In this document: positions 7,517 through 15,453 of the stretch, in pieces
Position numbering within the stretch: the stretch's first letter is position 1
How the letters are laid out: each line of letters begins with the position of its first letter
Source: Fictibacillus barbaricus
Lineage (GTDB): Bacteria; Bacillota; Bacilli; Bacillales; Fictibacillaceae
Assembly: GCF_014635025.1 (NCBI RefSeq)
Contig: NZ_BMCE01000004.1
Location: forward strand, 88,293 to 152,292
Length of the DNA stretch: 64,000 bases
Direction: 5' to 3'
Translations under genes and position numbers: made by a program
Notes under the pieces: model-generated
Told to the model about the DNA's origin: nothing
The model's input: the letters and a program-made list of their open reading frames with translations, nothing else
Database searches by the model: none

Positions 7517-8947
7517 ATGCATACAAAACACCTCTGGATAGATGGTAAATGGGTAGAGACTCAGCGATATGAACCAATAATTTCACCTTTCTCAGGGGAA
7601 AAAATTGCTATGATTGCTCAAGCCTCTGTAGAGGATGCAGAAAAAGCGATTGTATCTGCTCAAAATGCTTTTGGACAGTTTAAAAAAGTACCAGCACATA
7701 AGCGATCGGAAATCCTAGATAAATTCGTTTCCCTTCTCTATCAACGCAAAGAAGAAGCAGCAAAGATTATTGCTAATGAAGCGGCAAAACCTATTAAGAT
7801 CGCACGCTCAGAAATCGATCGAACCATTCAGACCTATCGATTCTCCGCTGAAGAAGCGAAACGGATGTATGGAGAAAGAATACCCATGGATGCGGCAGTA
7901 GGAGGAGAAGAACGAGTCGGGTTTACGATGCGGTTTCCTATTGGGGTAATATCTGCAATTACCCCCTTTAACTTCCCATTTAACTTGGTCGCTCATAAAG
8001 TAGGGCCAGCTATCGCAGCAGGGAATACCATTGTATTGAAACCGGCTGAATCCACCCCATTGAGCGGTCTTTTTCTTGGTGAATTATTTCAAGAAGCAGG
8101 CTTACCTGATGGTGTACTCAATATCATTACTGGATTGGGGCCAGAGTTAGGCCCTACTTTAACAGCTCATCCCTATGTTAAGAAGATAACATTTACAGGC
8201 AGCCCCGAAGTAGGCAAACAAATTATTGGAAATGCAGGCTTTCGAAAGGTGACCCTTGAATTAGGATCGAATTCTGCCTTAATTATTGATGATGGCATCG
8301 ATATAGAGAAGATTATCAAACGAATAATAGAAGGTGCTTTCTCGAATGTCGGACAAGTGTGCATCTCCATCCAAAGGATATATGTTCATCGTTCTTTATA
8401 TAAAAAGTTTCTCGAATTCATGATTCATCAGACAAGAAACCTGGTAACGGGTTCACCCTTGGATGAGAATACAGAAGTTACGGCAGTTATCAGTAAAAAA
8501 TCGATCGACCGTATTGCCTTATGGCTGGCTGAAGCGGTGGAATTAGGAGCAAATCTTGAATATGGCGGGACCATCGAAGGACAGGTGATGACTCCTGCGA
8601 TATTGACCAATGTTCCACATCAAGCAAAAATCATACAGCAAGAAGTATTCGGTCCAGTAGTGAGTATTTTGCCATTTGACCACTTAGAAGAAGCAGTTGG
8701 ATTAATAAACGATTCGCGTTTTGGTCTACAGGCAGGCGTTTATACTAATGATGTGAATCATGCCTTTTATTGTATCAACCATTTAGAAACAGGTGGAGTT
8801 CTCATTAACGATATCCCAACCTTCCGATTAGATCATATGCCCTATGGGGGTATAAAAGACAGTGGTATCGGACGAGAAGGAGTAAAATATGCCATAAATG
8901 AAATGACAATAGAGAAGTTTGTGAGCTTCCATTGGAATACATTGTGA
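7517..8947 (+). CDS. NAD(P)-dependent aldehyde dehydrogenase
   Basis: A 476-residue cytosolic ALDH-superfamily enzyme that should oxidise an aldehyde to the acid. It carries the Rossmann-type motif FTGSPEVGK, catalytic Glu in TLELGSNSAL, catalytic Cys in GQVCISIQR, and FNFPFNLVAHKVGPAIAAGN. The GQVCISIQR form is typical of the lactaldehyde/phosphonoacetaldehyde/GapN-like subgroup rather than betaine aldehyde dehydrogenases. ATG 7517 is preferred over a TTG at 7511 because AAAGGAGA at 7503-7510 gives correct spacing only to the ATG. It is cotranscribed with the following TPP enzyme (10-bp gap). The aldehyde could come from a TPP-enzyme reaction or from an external carbon source; the true substrate is unknown. 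Confidence 0.9.
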   Translation: MHTKHLWIDGKWVETQRYEPIISPFSGEKIAMIAQASVEDAEKAIVSAQNAFGQFKKVPAHKRSEILDKFVSLLYQRKEEAAKIIANEAAKPIKIARSEIDRTIQTYRFSAEEAKRMYGERIPMDAAVGGEERVGFTMRFPIGVISAITPFNFPFNLVAHKVGPAIAAGNTIVLKPAESTPLSGLFLGELFQEAGLPDGVLNIITGLGPELGPTLTAHPYVKKITFTGSPEVGKQIIGNAGFRKVTLELGSNSALIIDDGIDIEKIIKRIIEGAFSNVGQVCISIQRIYVHRSLYKKFLEFMIHQTRNLVTGSPLDENTEVTAVISKKSIDRIALWLAEAVELGANLEYGGTIEGQVMTPAILTNVPHQAKIIQQEVFGPVVSILPFDHLEEAVGLINDSRFGLQAGVYTNDVNHAFYCINHLETGGVLINDIPTFRLDHMPYGGIKDSGIGREGVKYAINEMTIEKFVSFHWNTL

Positions 8948-8957
8948 GGTGAAAGAT

Positions 8958-10616
8958 TTGAAAACAACAGACGTTATGGTTAAATGTTTAGAAAATGAAG
9001 GAGTAAAATATATATTTGGAATTCCTGGTGAAGAAAATATTGACCTGATCCATTCCTTATCCTTTTCAGATAAGATTCAATTCGTGGCTGTTCGACATGA
9101 ACAGGGTGCTGCATTCATGGCTGATGTTTACGGACGGTTGACGGGAAAAGCTGGTGTTTGTTTGGCTACATTAGGACCAGGTGCCACAAACCTGATTACT
9201 GGGATAGGGGATGCGAACTTAGACCGTGCACCTTTAGTCGCAATCACCGGCCAAGCAGGTTTGGAACGAATGCATAAGGAATCCCATCAATACATAGATG
9301 TGGTAGCCATGTTTACACCTGTAACAAAATGGTCCATTCAGGTTAAACGCCCTGAAACCATTCCTGAGATTGTTCGCAAAGCCTTCAAACTAGCGGAGAT
9401 GGAGAAACCTGGAGCTGTCCATATTGAACTGCCTGAAGATATAGCTGCTGATGATATAGAGGATACCATTCTCCCGACGACGGCTTTGCCTAAATCCGTG
9501 CCCACAGTCGATAACATGGAAAAGGCAATTGAACTCATTCAACAAAGTAAAAAACCGTTCATTATTGCTGGCAACGGGGTTATAAGACAAGAAGCGGCAG
9601 TATCTCTACAAAAATTTGCTGAATCGATTAACGTTCCGGTTGCACACACATTTATGGCTAAGGGCGTCCTCCCTCCGGATCATCCTCTTAATATGTATAC
9701 AGTAGGATTGCAAATGAAGGATTTTGTATTATGCGGTATTCATGAAGCGGACTTGATCATTGCTGTTGGTTATGACTTTATCGAATATTTACCGATGTAC
9801 TGGAATGAAACAGATCCAAAACAGATTGTTCACATCGATACTCAGGCAGCAGAGGTAGATCTGCATTATCCAGTTGCTTCTGAGTTGGTAGGAGATATCC
9901 GATCAACTTTAGAATACTTGACTCAGAATCATAAAGGTACCAAAGGTTGGATGCCTGGCGATGAATTACATCAAAAACTCAAAGAAGAATTAGCAGGCAT
10001 CAACAAGGAACCGGAGCCTAGAATAACCTCTGACACTACTAAAATAAAGATAAAGACGGTATTGAATCAGTTACAAAAAATCGTGAAAGACAACACAATA
10101 GTCATCTCTGATGTGGGTGCACATAAGATGTGGATAGCGAGGAATTACCAGCCTAAACTCCCTAACCGTGTCATTATTTCTAATGGATTTGCCTCGATGG
10201 GAATCGCACTTCCAGGAGCAATAGGTGCAAAGTTCGCTTGCCCCGATGACCCTGTGGTATGTATCATGGGTGACGGTGGGTTCTTGATGAATGGAGCAGA
10301 GATTGAAACGGCTAAACGGCTCGGATTAGCTTTTACAATCATTGTTCTTAGTGATTCCAAATATGGATTGATTGACTGGAAACTTAAAAATCGTTTTAAT
10401 GAGAGCTTTGGAATTGATTTTCAAAATCCTGATCTGATTCGTTTGGCAGAAAGCTTTGGCATTGCTGGCATGCGAGTTAATCATCCTTCCGAACTGGAAA
10501 GTATCTTAACAAAAGCAGTAAACATGAATGAAGTGGTACTGGTTGAGATCCCTATAGATAATAAAGAAAATTTAAAGTTAAGCAAACATCTAGGAAAACA
10601 TATCTGCAGACAATAA
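8958..10616 (+). CDS. Acetolactate synthase-type TPP enzyme
   Basis: A 552-residue ThDP-dependent enzyme of the acetolactate synthase large-subunit family. N-terminal PYR domain (1-165) has the catalytic Glu in RHEQGAAFMADVYGR. The middle domain (about 185-320) is the Rossmann-like module. The C-terminal PP domain (about 360-540) has the ThDP/Mg site GDGGFLMNGAEIETA. No small regulatory subunit follows, so a catabolic AlsS-like role or a specialised 2-ketoacid condensation/decarboxylation is likelier than branched-chain amino acid synthesis. The start is probably TTG at 8958: GAGGTGA at 8946-8952 is the ribosome site, and the in-frame GTG at 8949 lies inside it. Second gene of an operon with the aldehyde dehydrogenase; a terminator follows. 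Confidence 0.87.
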   Translation: MKTTDVMVKCLENEGVKYIFGIPGEENIDLIHSLSFSDKIQFVAVRHEQGAAFMADVYGRLTGKAGVCLATLGPGATNLITGIGDANLDRAPLVAITGQAGLERMHKESHQYIDVVAMFTPVTKWSIQVKRPETIPEIVRKAFKLAEMEKPGAVHIELPEDIAADDIEDTILPTTALPKSVPTVDNMEKAIELIQQSKKPFIIAGNGVIRQEAAVSLQKFAESINVPVAHTFMAKGVLPPDHPLNMYTVGLQMKDFVLCGIHEADLIIAVGYDFIEYLPMYWNETDPKQIVHIDTQAAEVDLHYPVASELVGDIRSTLEYLTQNHKGTKGWMPGDELHQKLKEELAGINKEPEPRITSDTTKIKIKTVLNQLQKIVKDNTIVISDVGAHKMWIARNYQPKLPNRVIISNGFASMGIALPGAIGAKFACPDDPVVCIMGDGGFLMNGAEIETAKRLGLAFTIIVLSDSKYGLIDWKLKNRFNESFGIDFQNPDLIRLAESFGIAGMRVNHPSELESILTKAVNMNEVVLVEIPIDNKENLKLSKHLGKHICRQ

Positions 10617-10655
10617 GTGAAATTTTGTAGTTTTATTTCTAAAGAATAACAAAAG

Positions 10656-10682
10656 AAAAAACTCCCGATGGGGAGTTTTTTT
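10656..10682. terminator. Bidirectional terminator between convergent genes
   Basis: An AAAAACTCCC / GGGAGTTTTTTT stem with a 4-nt loop. Flanking A and T runs allow it to work for the synthase operon (plus) and the SnoaL lipoprotein gene (minus). Confidence 0.85.
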
Positions 10683-10717
10683 GTGGCCTAGATATATTTC
10701 TTAATAATTAGTTTGTT

Positions 10718-11800
10718 TTATCTTTTAGGTGATGTAAAGAACGTTTCATATTCGTATAGATTGACTGGAATGTCATTTACTCGTGTTATCTTTCCATTAC
10801 GGATTTCAAAATGTAAAATTACTGGTGGTACAACCCTAGGAACCGGATCCCATTTTCTATTCATCCGGATATATTCTCTGACAAATACATCATTTTTACT
10901 TGCTGCTATTGAATCTATTTCTAATTTATACCTGCCACCCGCGATCTTCATCAGCTTATCACGGAACTGAAGATACCCATCAAAACCTTTATAGCTCCCT
11001 GCTAGGTTGCTCTTCCCTGGAACATAAAAAATAAAGTCTTTAGCAAAGTATTTTTTCAGTCCTTCTAGATCACCCTGCCAAAATGTGTTATAAAAATTGA
11101 GGACCAAATCACGATTGGTTTTAGAAGAGGCATTATTTACAACCCTATCTGAGATACCTTGTGCTCCTCCCTGAGGTTTCTTAATTCTAGCCTGATTCGG
11201 CGCTTTACTAGAAGGAGTCCAATATGCATCATACAAGTATAGATCTTCTGGGATAGTCCACGCTTCGGAAACTTTTCCATTCTTAATTCGGTATTCCATA
11301 AAGAAACGCAGATTAAACAAATTGTTAGGGTCATGCTTTCTGTTTATTTGTACGGCTTCTCGAGTAAAAACAACATCCTTGTTTATAGAAAGTACGGGTA
11401 CTTGCATACTAAACTTTCCACCATTGTAATTCAGGATGTTTTTATAAAATTTCTGAAAGCCTTCAACACCCCAATATTCTCCTGCATTTTTTCCTCTTCC
11501 TGGTACGTGCATGATGAAATCAGGGGTTAAAAATTTAGATGCCCCCTCTACATCTCCCTTGCTAAAGGCTGCATAGAAGTCTTGCATCATTTCGGCAGTT
11601 TGGGTTGACCCCGTCTGATTCTTGTTTGCGACATTTAGAGGTTTCGGTGTTGATTCATTTGTTGATTGTGGTGTTGGGTTTGTTCGTTCTTGTTCAGCTT
11701 CTCTATTTCCATTACCATTCAAATTACACCCAGTTACTGAGAGTATAAGTGCTATCGCGCAGGATAATAAAGCAGATTTCTTAAAAGTTCTTCTGTTCAA
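10718..11800 (-). CDS. Lipoprotein with two SnoaL-like domains
   Basis: A 360-residue exported lipoprotein: lipobox SVTGC with the Cys at residue 25, a low-complexity linker rich in N, E, T and P (28-65), then two repeated NTF2/SnoaL-like domains (about 70-190 and 222-355). The repeats share the patterns LxFYxxFxxGDxEG, FIxxVPG(R/K), AGxYxGxxGF and FFMEYRIKNGK/ILHFEIRNGK. SnoaL domains form small hydrophobic cups used by polyketide cyclases and many stress proteins; no catalytic set is obvious here. The start is a TTG at 11800, 8 bp after GGAGG. A secreted non-lipid paralogue lies 1.7 kb away (13491-14558). Confidence 0.82.
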   Translation of the reverse strand: MNRRTFKKSALLSCAIALILSVTGCNLNGNGNREAEQERTNPTPQSTNESTPKPLNVANKNQTGSTQTAEMMQDFYAAFSKGDVEGASKFLTPDFIMHVPGRGKNAGEYWGVEGFQKFYKNILNYNGGKFSMQVPVLSINKDVVFTREAVQINRKHDPNNLFNLRFFMEYRIKNGKVSEAWTIPEDLYLYDAYWTPSSKAPNQARIKKPQGGAQGISDRVVNNASSKTNRDLVLNFYNTFWQGDLEGLKKYFAKDFIFYVPGKSNLAGSYKGFDGYLQFRDKLMKIAGGRYKLEIDSIAASKNDVFVREYIRMNRKWDPVPRVVPPVILHFEIRNGKITRVNDIPVNLYEYETFFTSPKR

Positions 11801-11886
11801 ATGGTGTTCCTCCTATTTTTATTAAAATTAAACTTTCTATAGTATCGTCCCCATCCCGTTCCAATTTATGAGTGTAAAAATCCACC

Positions 11887-11986
11887 TGCTGTCTAAAACA
11901 AATTAATGGATACTAAATTGTCTTAATCATATTAATCAACGGAAATTTCAATCGATTCGGCTTCGGCCCCATCATCTTAGACAGCA
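11887..11986. repeat. 100-bp element bounded by 10-bp perfect inverted repeats
   Basis: TGCTGTCTAA (11887-11896) and TTAGACAGCA (11977-11986) enclose 80 bp without a gene. It could be a structured RNA, a decayed small inverted-repeat element or chance pairing. No target-site duplication is evident. Confidence 0.35.
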
Positions 11987-11993
11987 TAAAAAA

Positions 11994-12020
11994 AGCAGCC
12001 CTATCATAGATAGGACTGCT
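11994..12020 (-). terminator. Intrinsic terminator downstream of the FbpB-like gene
   Basis: The stem AGCAGCCCTATC / GATAGGACTGCT is followed on the minus strand by a seven-T run. It lies about 180 bp beyond the FbpB-like stop codon, leaving a long 3' leader without a gene. Nearly the same hairpin recurs at 12665-12691. Confidence 0.7.
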
Positions 12021-12202
12021 TACAGTTTTGTTTCTTTTAAATTATTGGATGCTTGGTTTGATTATAACTCATTGTCAGACCTCAGGGTACATAGACTGGT
12101 TTTCCCATCCTGACTAAGGGAATGGCCTGTTTTCATATAGCTAGTGAATTATTTCTAAATTGTTTAAGTTATATTAAAGTGAAAAATTAAATCTTTTGAT
12201 CA

Positions 12203-12328
12203 TCATTTAGACAAGTGCTTGGTCTCTAATCGTTTTTCAATTCTCTCCAGTAACTGTTTATCCTGAAGCATTTCCTGCTTATTTTCTAACACCAATTCCT
12301 TAAAGGATAGAACCTTTTTCTTTCCCAT
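12203..12328 (-). CDS. FbpB-like small basic protein
   Basis: A 41-residue lysine-rich protein (MGKKKVLSFKELVLENKQ..., ending ERIEKRLETKHLSK) that resembles the Fur-regulated basic protein B family. In Bacillus subtilis FbpB helps the FsrA small RNA repress iron-rich proteins during iron limitation. The pattern SFxELVxENKxxxLxDxxLLExIEKRxExKH is what I recognise; length fits the family. AAAGGTG lies before ATG 12328. A Fur-box-like palindrome (12388-12404) and promoter copy C (12559-12615) lie upstream, suggesting iron and envelope-stress inputs. No other iron genes are nearby. Confidence 0.65.
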   Translation of the reverse strand: MGKKKVLSFKELVLENKQEMLQDKQLLERIEKRLETKHLSK

Positions 12329-12387
12329 TTTTTCACCTTTCTTTCCTTCCAAAATATGATTTTAAGGAAATTGATAATGGGATGGGA

Positions 12388-12404
12388 ATTGAATCATTTT
12401 CAAT
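12388..12404. promoter_or_regulatory. Fur/PerR-box-like palindrome
   Basis: ATTGAA-TCATT-TTCAAT, a 6-5-6 inverted repeat. On the minus strand it reads TGAAAATGATT, close to half of the Fur consensus TGATAATNATTATCA. A wider pair GAAATTGA / TCAATTTC surrounds it (12367-12407). It lies 60-76 bp upstream of the FbpB-like start, a plausible place for an iron-responsive operator. Confidence 0.45.
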
Positions 12405-12558
12405 TTCACTTTCCCGTCTGAGAAAAGTATAAATTTCGCCTCATTTTTTATCCCGGTTAATTTTCGATACAACAACTCTGCCTTAAATATTTTGGACTTA
12501 TTATTACTGTTCTTTATATAAGGTAGAAGTAACTTCTTTTGTGTTATTCATGAGTTTA

Positions 12559-12615
12559 ATTCTAATAGTTAAAACTGTCATTTCTCTTAATAAATTCTTA
12601 CTTGTTTCTTAAGGT
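12559..12615 (-). promoter_or_regulatory. Three-repeat activator-type promoter, copy C
   Basis: The plus strand shows CTTAA at 12586, CTTAC at 12597 and CTTAA at 12608, an exact 11-bp period. On the minus strand an 18-bp spacer leads to TAGAAT at 12559-12564. The predicted start near 12552 would give the FbpB-like gene a leader of about 220 nt. Confidence 0.68.
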
Positions 12616-12664
12616 TAAGTGTAATGTAAAGTAGGACTTTCTAAAATTCACATGTAAATAAAAA

Positions 12665-12691
12665 AGCAGCCCTATCACAGATAGAGCTGCT
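12665..12691 (-). terminator. Intrinsic terminator of the WrbA-like gene
   Basis: The stem AGCAGCCCTATC / GATAGAGCTGCT is followed by a T run on the minus strand, 49 bp after the stop codon at 12740. Confidence 0.8.
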
Positions 12692-12739
12692 CTAACTAGT
12701 CATTTTTCTTATAAATAATGAATGTTTGATTCCATTATT

Positions 12740-13345
12740 TTATAACCCTTGTTTAACCCAACCTGCAACAGTGACCGTACGTTTCGCTTGATGTTTTACT
12801 GCGTCTTTTACATCCTCTTTCATACCATCTTGCCCTGTAGTAACACTAGTACCATAAGGGTTTCCGCCTGCAGTAAATGTAACTTGATCTGTGTAACCAG
12901 GAGCAGCAATGATTGCCCCCCAATGATACATCATCGTGTAGAAGTTCAGAATTGTTGCTTCTTGTCCACCATGAGGATTTCCGGCACTGGACATTGCACT
13001 TACAACTTTATTCGCAAGTTTACCTTGGAACCAAAGTCCACCTGTAGTATCCAAGAATTGTTTCATTTGTCCAGGCATGTTCCCATAGCGCGTCGGGATA
13101 CTGAAGATTAATGCGTCTGCTTCAACCAAATCATCTAGGGTTACTTCAGGCACGTCCTTTGTTGCTTCTACATGAGCCTTCCATGCTGGATTGCTCTCGA
13201 TCGCCGCTGCTGGAGCAAGTTCTGGTACTTTTAAGATTTTAACTTCAGCACCAATCTCTTTTGCACCTTCTGCAGCCCACTGTGCAAGTTGATAATTCGT
13301 TCCTGTAGAACTGTAATAGATAATATTGAGTTTAACATTTGCCAT
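12740..13345 (-). CDS. wrbA: NAD(P)H:quinone oxidoreductase, WrbA type
   Basis: A 201-residue flavodoxin-like enzyme of the WrbA family, which reduces quinones by two electrons using FMN and NAD(P)H and so limits redox cycling. It shows the FMN phosphate loop YYSSTGTNYQLA near the N-terminus, the PTRYGNMPGQMKQFLD motif around residue 90-105, and the tail motif with GGNPYGTS seen in WrbA proteins. Length matches the family (about 200). It is monocistronic, with its own terminator. Quinone or electrophile stress regulation is likely but no clear operator was found; a weak AAATTTAAGATA half-site lies at about 13457. Confidence 0.88.
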   Translation of the reverse strand: MANVKLNIIYYSSTGTNYQLAQWAAEGAKEIGAEVKILKVPELAPAAAIESNPAWKAHVEATKDVPEVTLDDLVEADALIFSIPTRYGNMPGQMKQFLDTTGGLWFQGKLANKVVSAMSSAGNPHGGQEATILNFYTMMYHWGAIIAAPGYTDQVTFTAGGNPYGTSVTTGQDGMKEDVKDAVKHQAKRTVTVAGWVKQGL

Positions 13346-13490
13346 TTTTTTGTCTCCTTTTTTATGATCTTTGTTTATATTTTGTAATACGGCTCTAATG
13401 CATACATTTTGATCAAAACAAGTTATAGATAAATTATTTTTATATTAAGCTTTTTAAATTTAAGATATTTTACAAAAAAATTCCCTAATC

Positions 13491-14558
13491 TTACTTAACT
13501 GGCGCTGTAAAGAATTTCTCATATTCATAAAGATCTAGCGGGATATCATTTACTTTACGAATTTTTCCGTCTTTGATCTCAAAGTGTAAAATGACTGAAG
13601 GTACAACTTTTGCCTCAGAATCCCACTTACGGTCCATGCGGATATATTCTTGAACAAATACTTCTTTGGAGCTTGCTGCCATAGACTCGATTTCTAGCTT
13701 ATACTTTGTACCTGCTTTTTCCATCAGTTTGTTACGGAATTGCATGAACCCGTCCCAGCCTTTGTACGTCCCCGCCATATCACTTTTTCCAGGAATAAAG
13801 AACTCAAAATCTTTATGGATCATCTTTTTCATGCCTTCAAGATCCCCGGCCCAAAATTTGTTATAGAAACTCTGGATCAATTGCTCATTCTTTTTAGAGT
13901 AGGCTCCTTTAGTACTAGGGTTGCCCTGATACACTGAAGTTTTCTCACTATTAAGGGCTTTTAATGCAACTTTGGATTCTTTCACTGGTGGTGTCCAGTA
14001 TTCATCATACGTATAAAGATCTTGTGGAATCGTCCATGCTTCTGAGACTTTTCCGTTCTTAATGTTGTACTTCATCATAAAATGTTGTTCAAACATACGT
14101 TCAGGATCGTGTTTACGGTTGAATTTTACAATCTCTCTGGTAAAAGCGACATCTTCACTTACTGCAAGTTGCGGAACTTCCATACTGAATTTCCCACCAT
14201 TATAAGCCATGATGTTAGAAGTGAATTGTTTGAACCCTTCCACTCCCCAGTATTCGCCTGCATTAACTCCATTACCTGGTACGTGCATGATGAAGTCACT
14301 CGAGATGAATTTCGTTGCTGCTTCTATATCTCCACGAAGGAAAGCTGCATAGAAATCTTGGATCAATTTTGCGTTCTGTTGAGTCACCTTTGATTGATTA
14401 CTGAACTGTACAGTATCAATTTTAAAACTCTCAGCACCGTTTGTGGCTGCGGAAACTACGCTTTGTTCTTTTGGGAACACTTGTGATCCGACACCTACCA
14501 ACCCTGTTGCTACAGCAAGGGAAAGAACCATACTTTTTTTAACACTTGTTTTCTTCAT
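13491..14558 (-). CDS. Secreted protein with two SnoaL-like domains
   Basis: A 355-residue exported protein, paralogue of the lipoprotein at 10718-11800. Here a Sec signal peptide with an SAAT cleavage region (about 1-38) replaces the lipobox. Two SnoaL/NTF2-like domains follow (about 58-185 and 215-350), with the same LIQDFYAAFLRGDIEAA, FIMHVPGNG, GVEGFKQF and AWTIPQDLYTYDEYW features, showing an internal duplication shared by both proteins. The function is unknown; binding or scavenging of a hydrophobic molecule outside the cell is one possibility. A strong palindrome (14607-14624) sits 49-66 bp upstream of the start, so it is probably under a dimeric repressor. Confidence 0.82.
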   Translation of the reverse strand: MKKTSVKKSMVLSLAVATGLVGVGSQVFPKEQSVVSAATNGAESFKIDTVQFSNQSKVTQQNAKLIQDFYAAFLRGDIEAATKFISSDFIMHVPGNGVNAGEYWGVEGFKQFTSNIMAYNGGKFSMEVPQLAVSEDVAFTREIVKFNRKHDPERMFEQHFMMKYNIKNGKVSEAWTIPQDLYTYDEYWTPPVKESKVALKALNSEKTSVYQGNPSTKGAYSKKNEQLIQSFYNKFWAGDLEGMKKMIHKDFEFFIPGKSDMAGTYKGWDGFMQFRNKLMEKAGTKYKLEIESMAASSKEVFVQEYIRMDRKWDSEAKVVPSVILHFEIKDGKIRKVNDIPLDLYEYEKFFTAPVK

Positions 14559-14606
14559 TTTTATTTCCTCCCAATTTATCTTTTATTAAAGAATCTTAAA
14601 ATTAAT

Positions 14607-14624
14607 TATCTTTAATTTAAGATA
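14607..14624. promoter_or_regulatory. Palindromic operator, MhqR-box-like
   Basis: TATCTT-N6-AAGATA; the symmetry extends one more base each side (TTATCTT / AAGATAA, 14606-14625). It sits just upstream of the SnoaL gene and matches the site before the serine hydrolase/erythromycin esterase gene at 7003-7020. MarR-family MhqR sites have the same half-site arrangement. Confidence 0.55.
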
Positions 14625-14793
14625 AATATACCTGACCTTCTTATTACTGTCAACAATAAATATCAAAATAACGAAAGAATTATTAAGAGGTATTTGTACT
14701 TCTAATGTAAAAGGTCACCCAGTGTAATGTTTATTTTATTCCTTAGACTCAAATTCCAATAGTATGAAGGTGTCACACTCTTTTGTTTATCAT

Positions 14794-15453
14794 TTATTTA
14801 AAATCAGAATCCTGTTTTGCAAGTTCTTCTATTACCCCTCTTAAGTGTTCTACTAATGGAGCCGGTGCTTTTTTAGGCGAACCTGTATCGAAAGGTGGTT
14901 GAGGATCGTATTCCAAAATAAGCTGAGATGCTTTGGCGATGTCTTCTCCTTTTTCCCAAGCGACTAATTGGAGTGCCATATCTATTCCTGAAGAGACACC
15001 TGCTGCTGTTACGATTTTTCCTTCGCGAACGACCCTTTCTTCAGTTGAAATTGATCCGAGTGAATTGAGTAATTCAAATGATCCCCAATGGCTTGTTGCT
15101 TTAACTCCATTTAGTAAACCTGCTTTGCTTAATATCAATGAACCGTTACAAACACTCGTTGACCACTTTGTAGTCTCATGAATTTTGATAATCCAATTCA
15201 ACGTTTCTTCGTCATTCATTGGAACCTTATAGTTAGGCGGCTTACAGCCAGGTACAACTAAAATATCAGCGGAATCAACTTCGGAAAAGCTGTAATCAGC
15301 ATGCAGATAGCCCATGTGTGAGTCTAGCTTAATCAACCCCTTTTTCTTAGCTACGAACTTAACTTCACTGTCCTGTACTGAAGCAAATACTTCGTAGGGC
15401 CCAATTGCATCCAATGCTGTGATTCCATCATAGAGCAAGATAGCGACTTTCAT
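14794..15453 (-). CDS. DJ-1/PfpI family protein, isonitrile hydratase-like
   Basis: A 219-residue class I glutamine-amidotransferase-like protein. The nucleophile elbow is at Cys102 in TSVCNGSLILSKAGLL, closely resembling isonitrile hydratase (TSVCTGSLVL), and the acidic partner is probably Glu21 in GPYEVF. The ATSHW segment after the elbow also fits. Members hydrate isonitriles or act as glyoxalase/chaperone-like proteins; which applies here cannot be told. There is no AraC DNA-binding tail. Monocistronic on the minus strand. Confidence 0.85.
   Translation of the reverse strand: MKVAILLYDGITALDAIGPYEVFASVQDSEVKFVAKKKGLIKLDSHMGYLHADYSFSEVDSADILVVPGCKPPNYKVPMNDEETLNWIIKIHETTKWSTSVCNGSLILSKAGLLNGVKATSHWGSFELLNSLGSISTEERVVREGKIVTAAGVSSGIDMALQLVAWEKGEDIAKASQLILEYDPQPPFDTGSPKKAPAPLVEHLRGVIEELAKQDSDFK

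Noticed and set aside
12360..12545. Minus-strand open stretch in the FbpB-like leader (reads ..LLYRKLTGIKNEAKF..)
   Set aside because: No ATG near its beginning, only weak TTG codons, and it ends before the FbpB gene. Possible remnant, not called.
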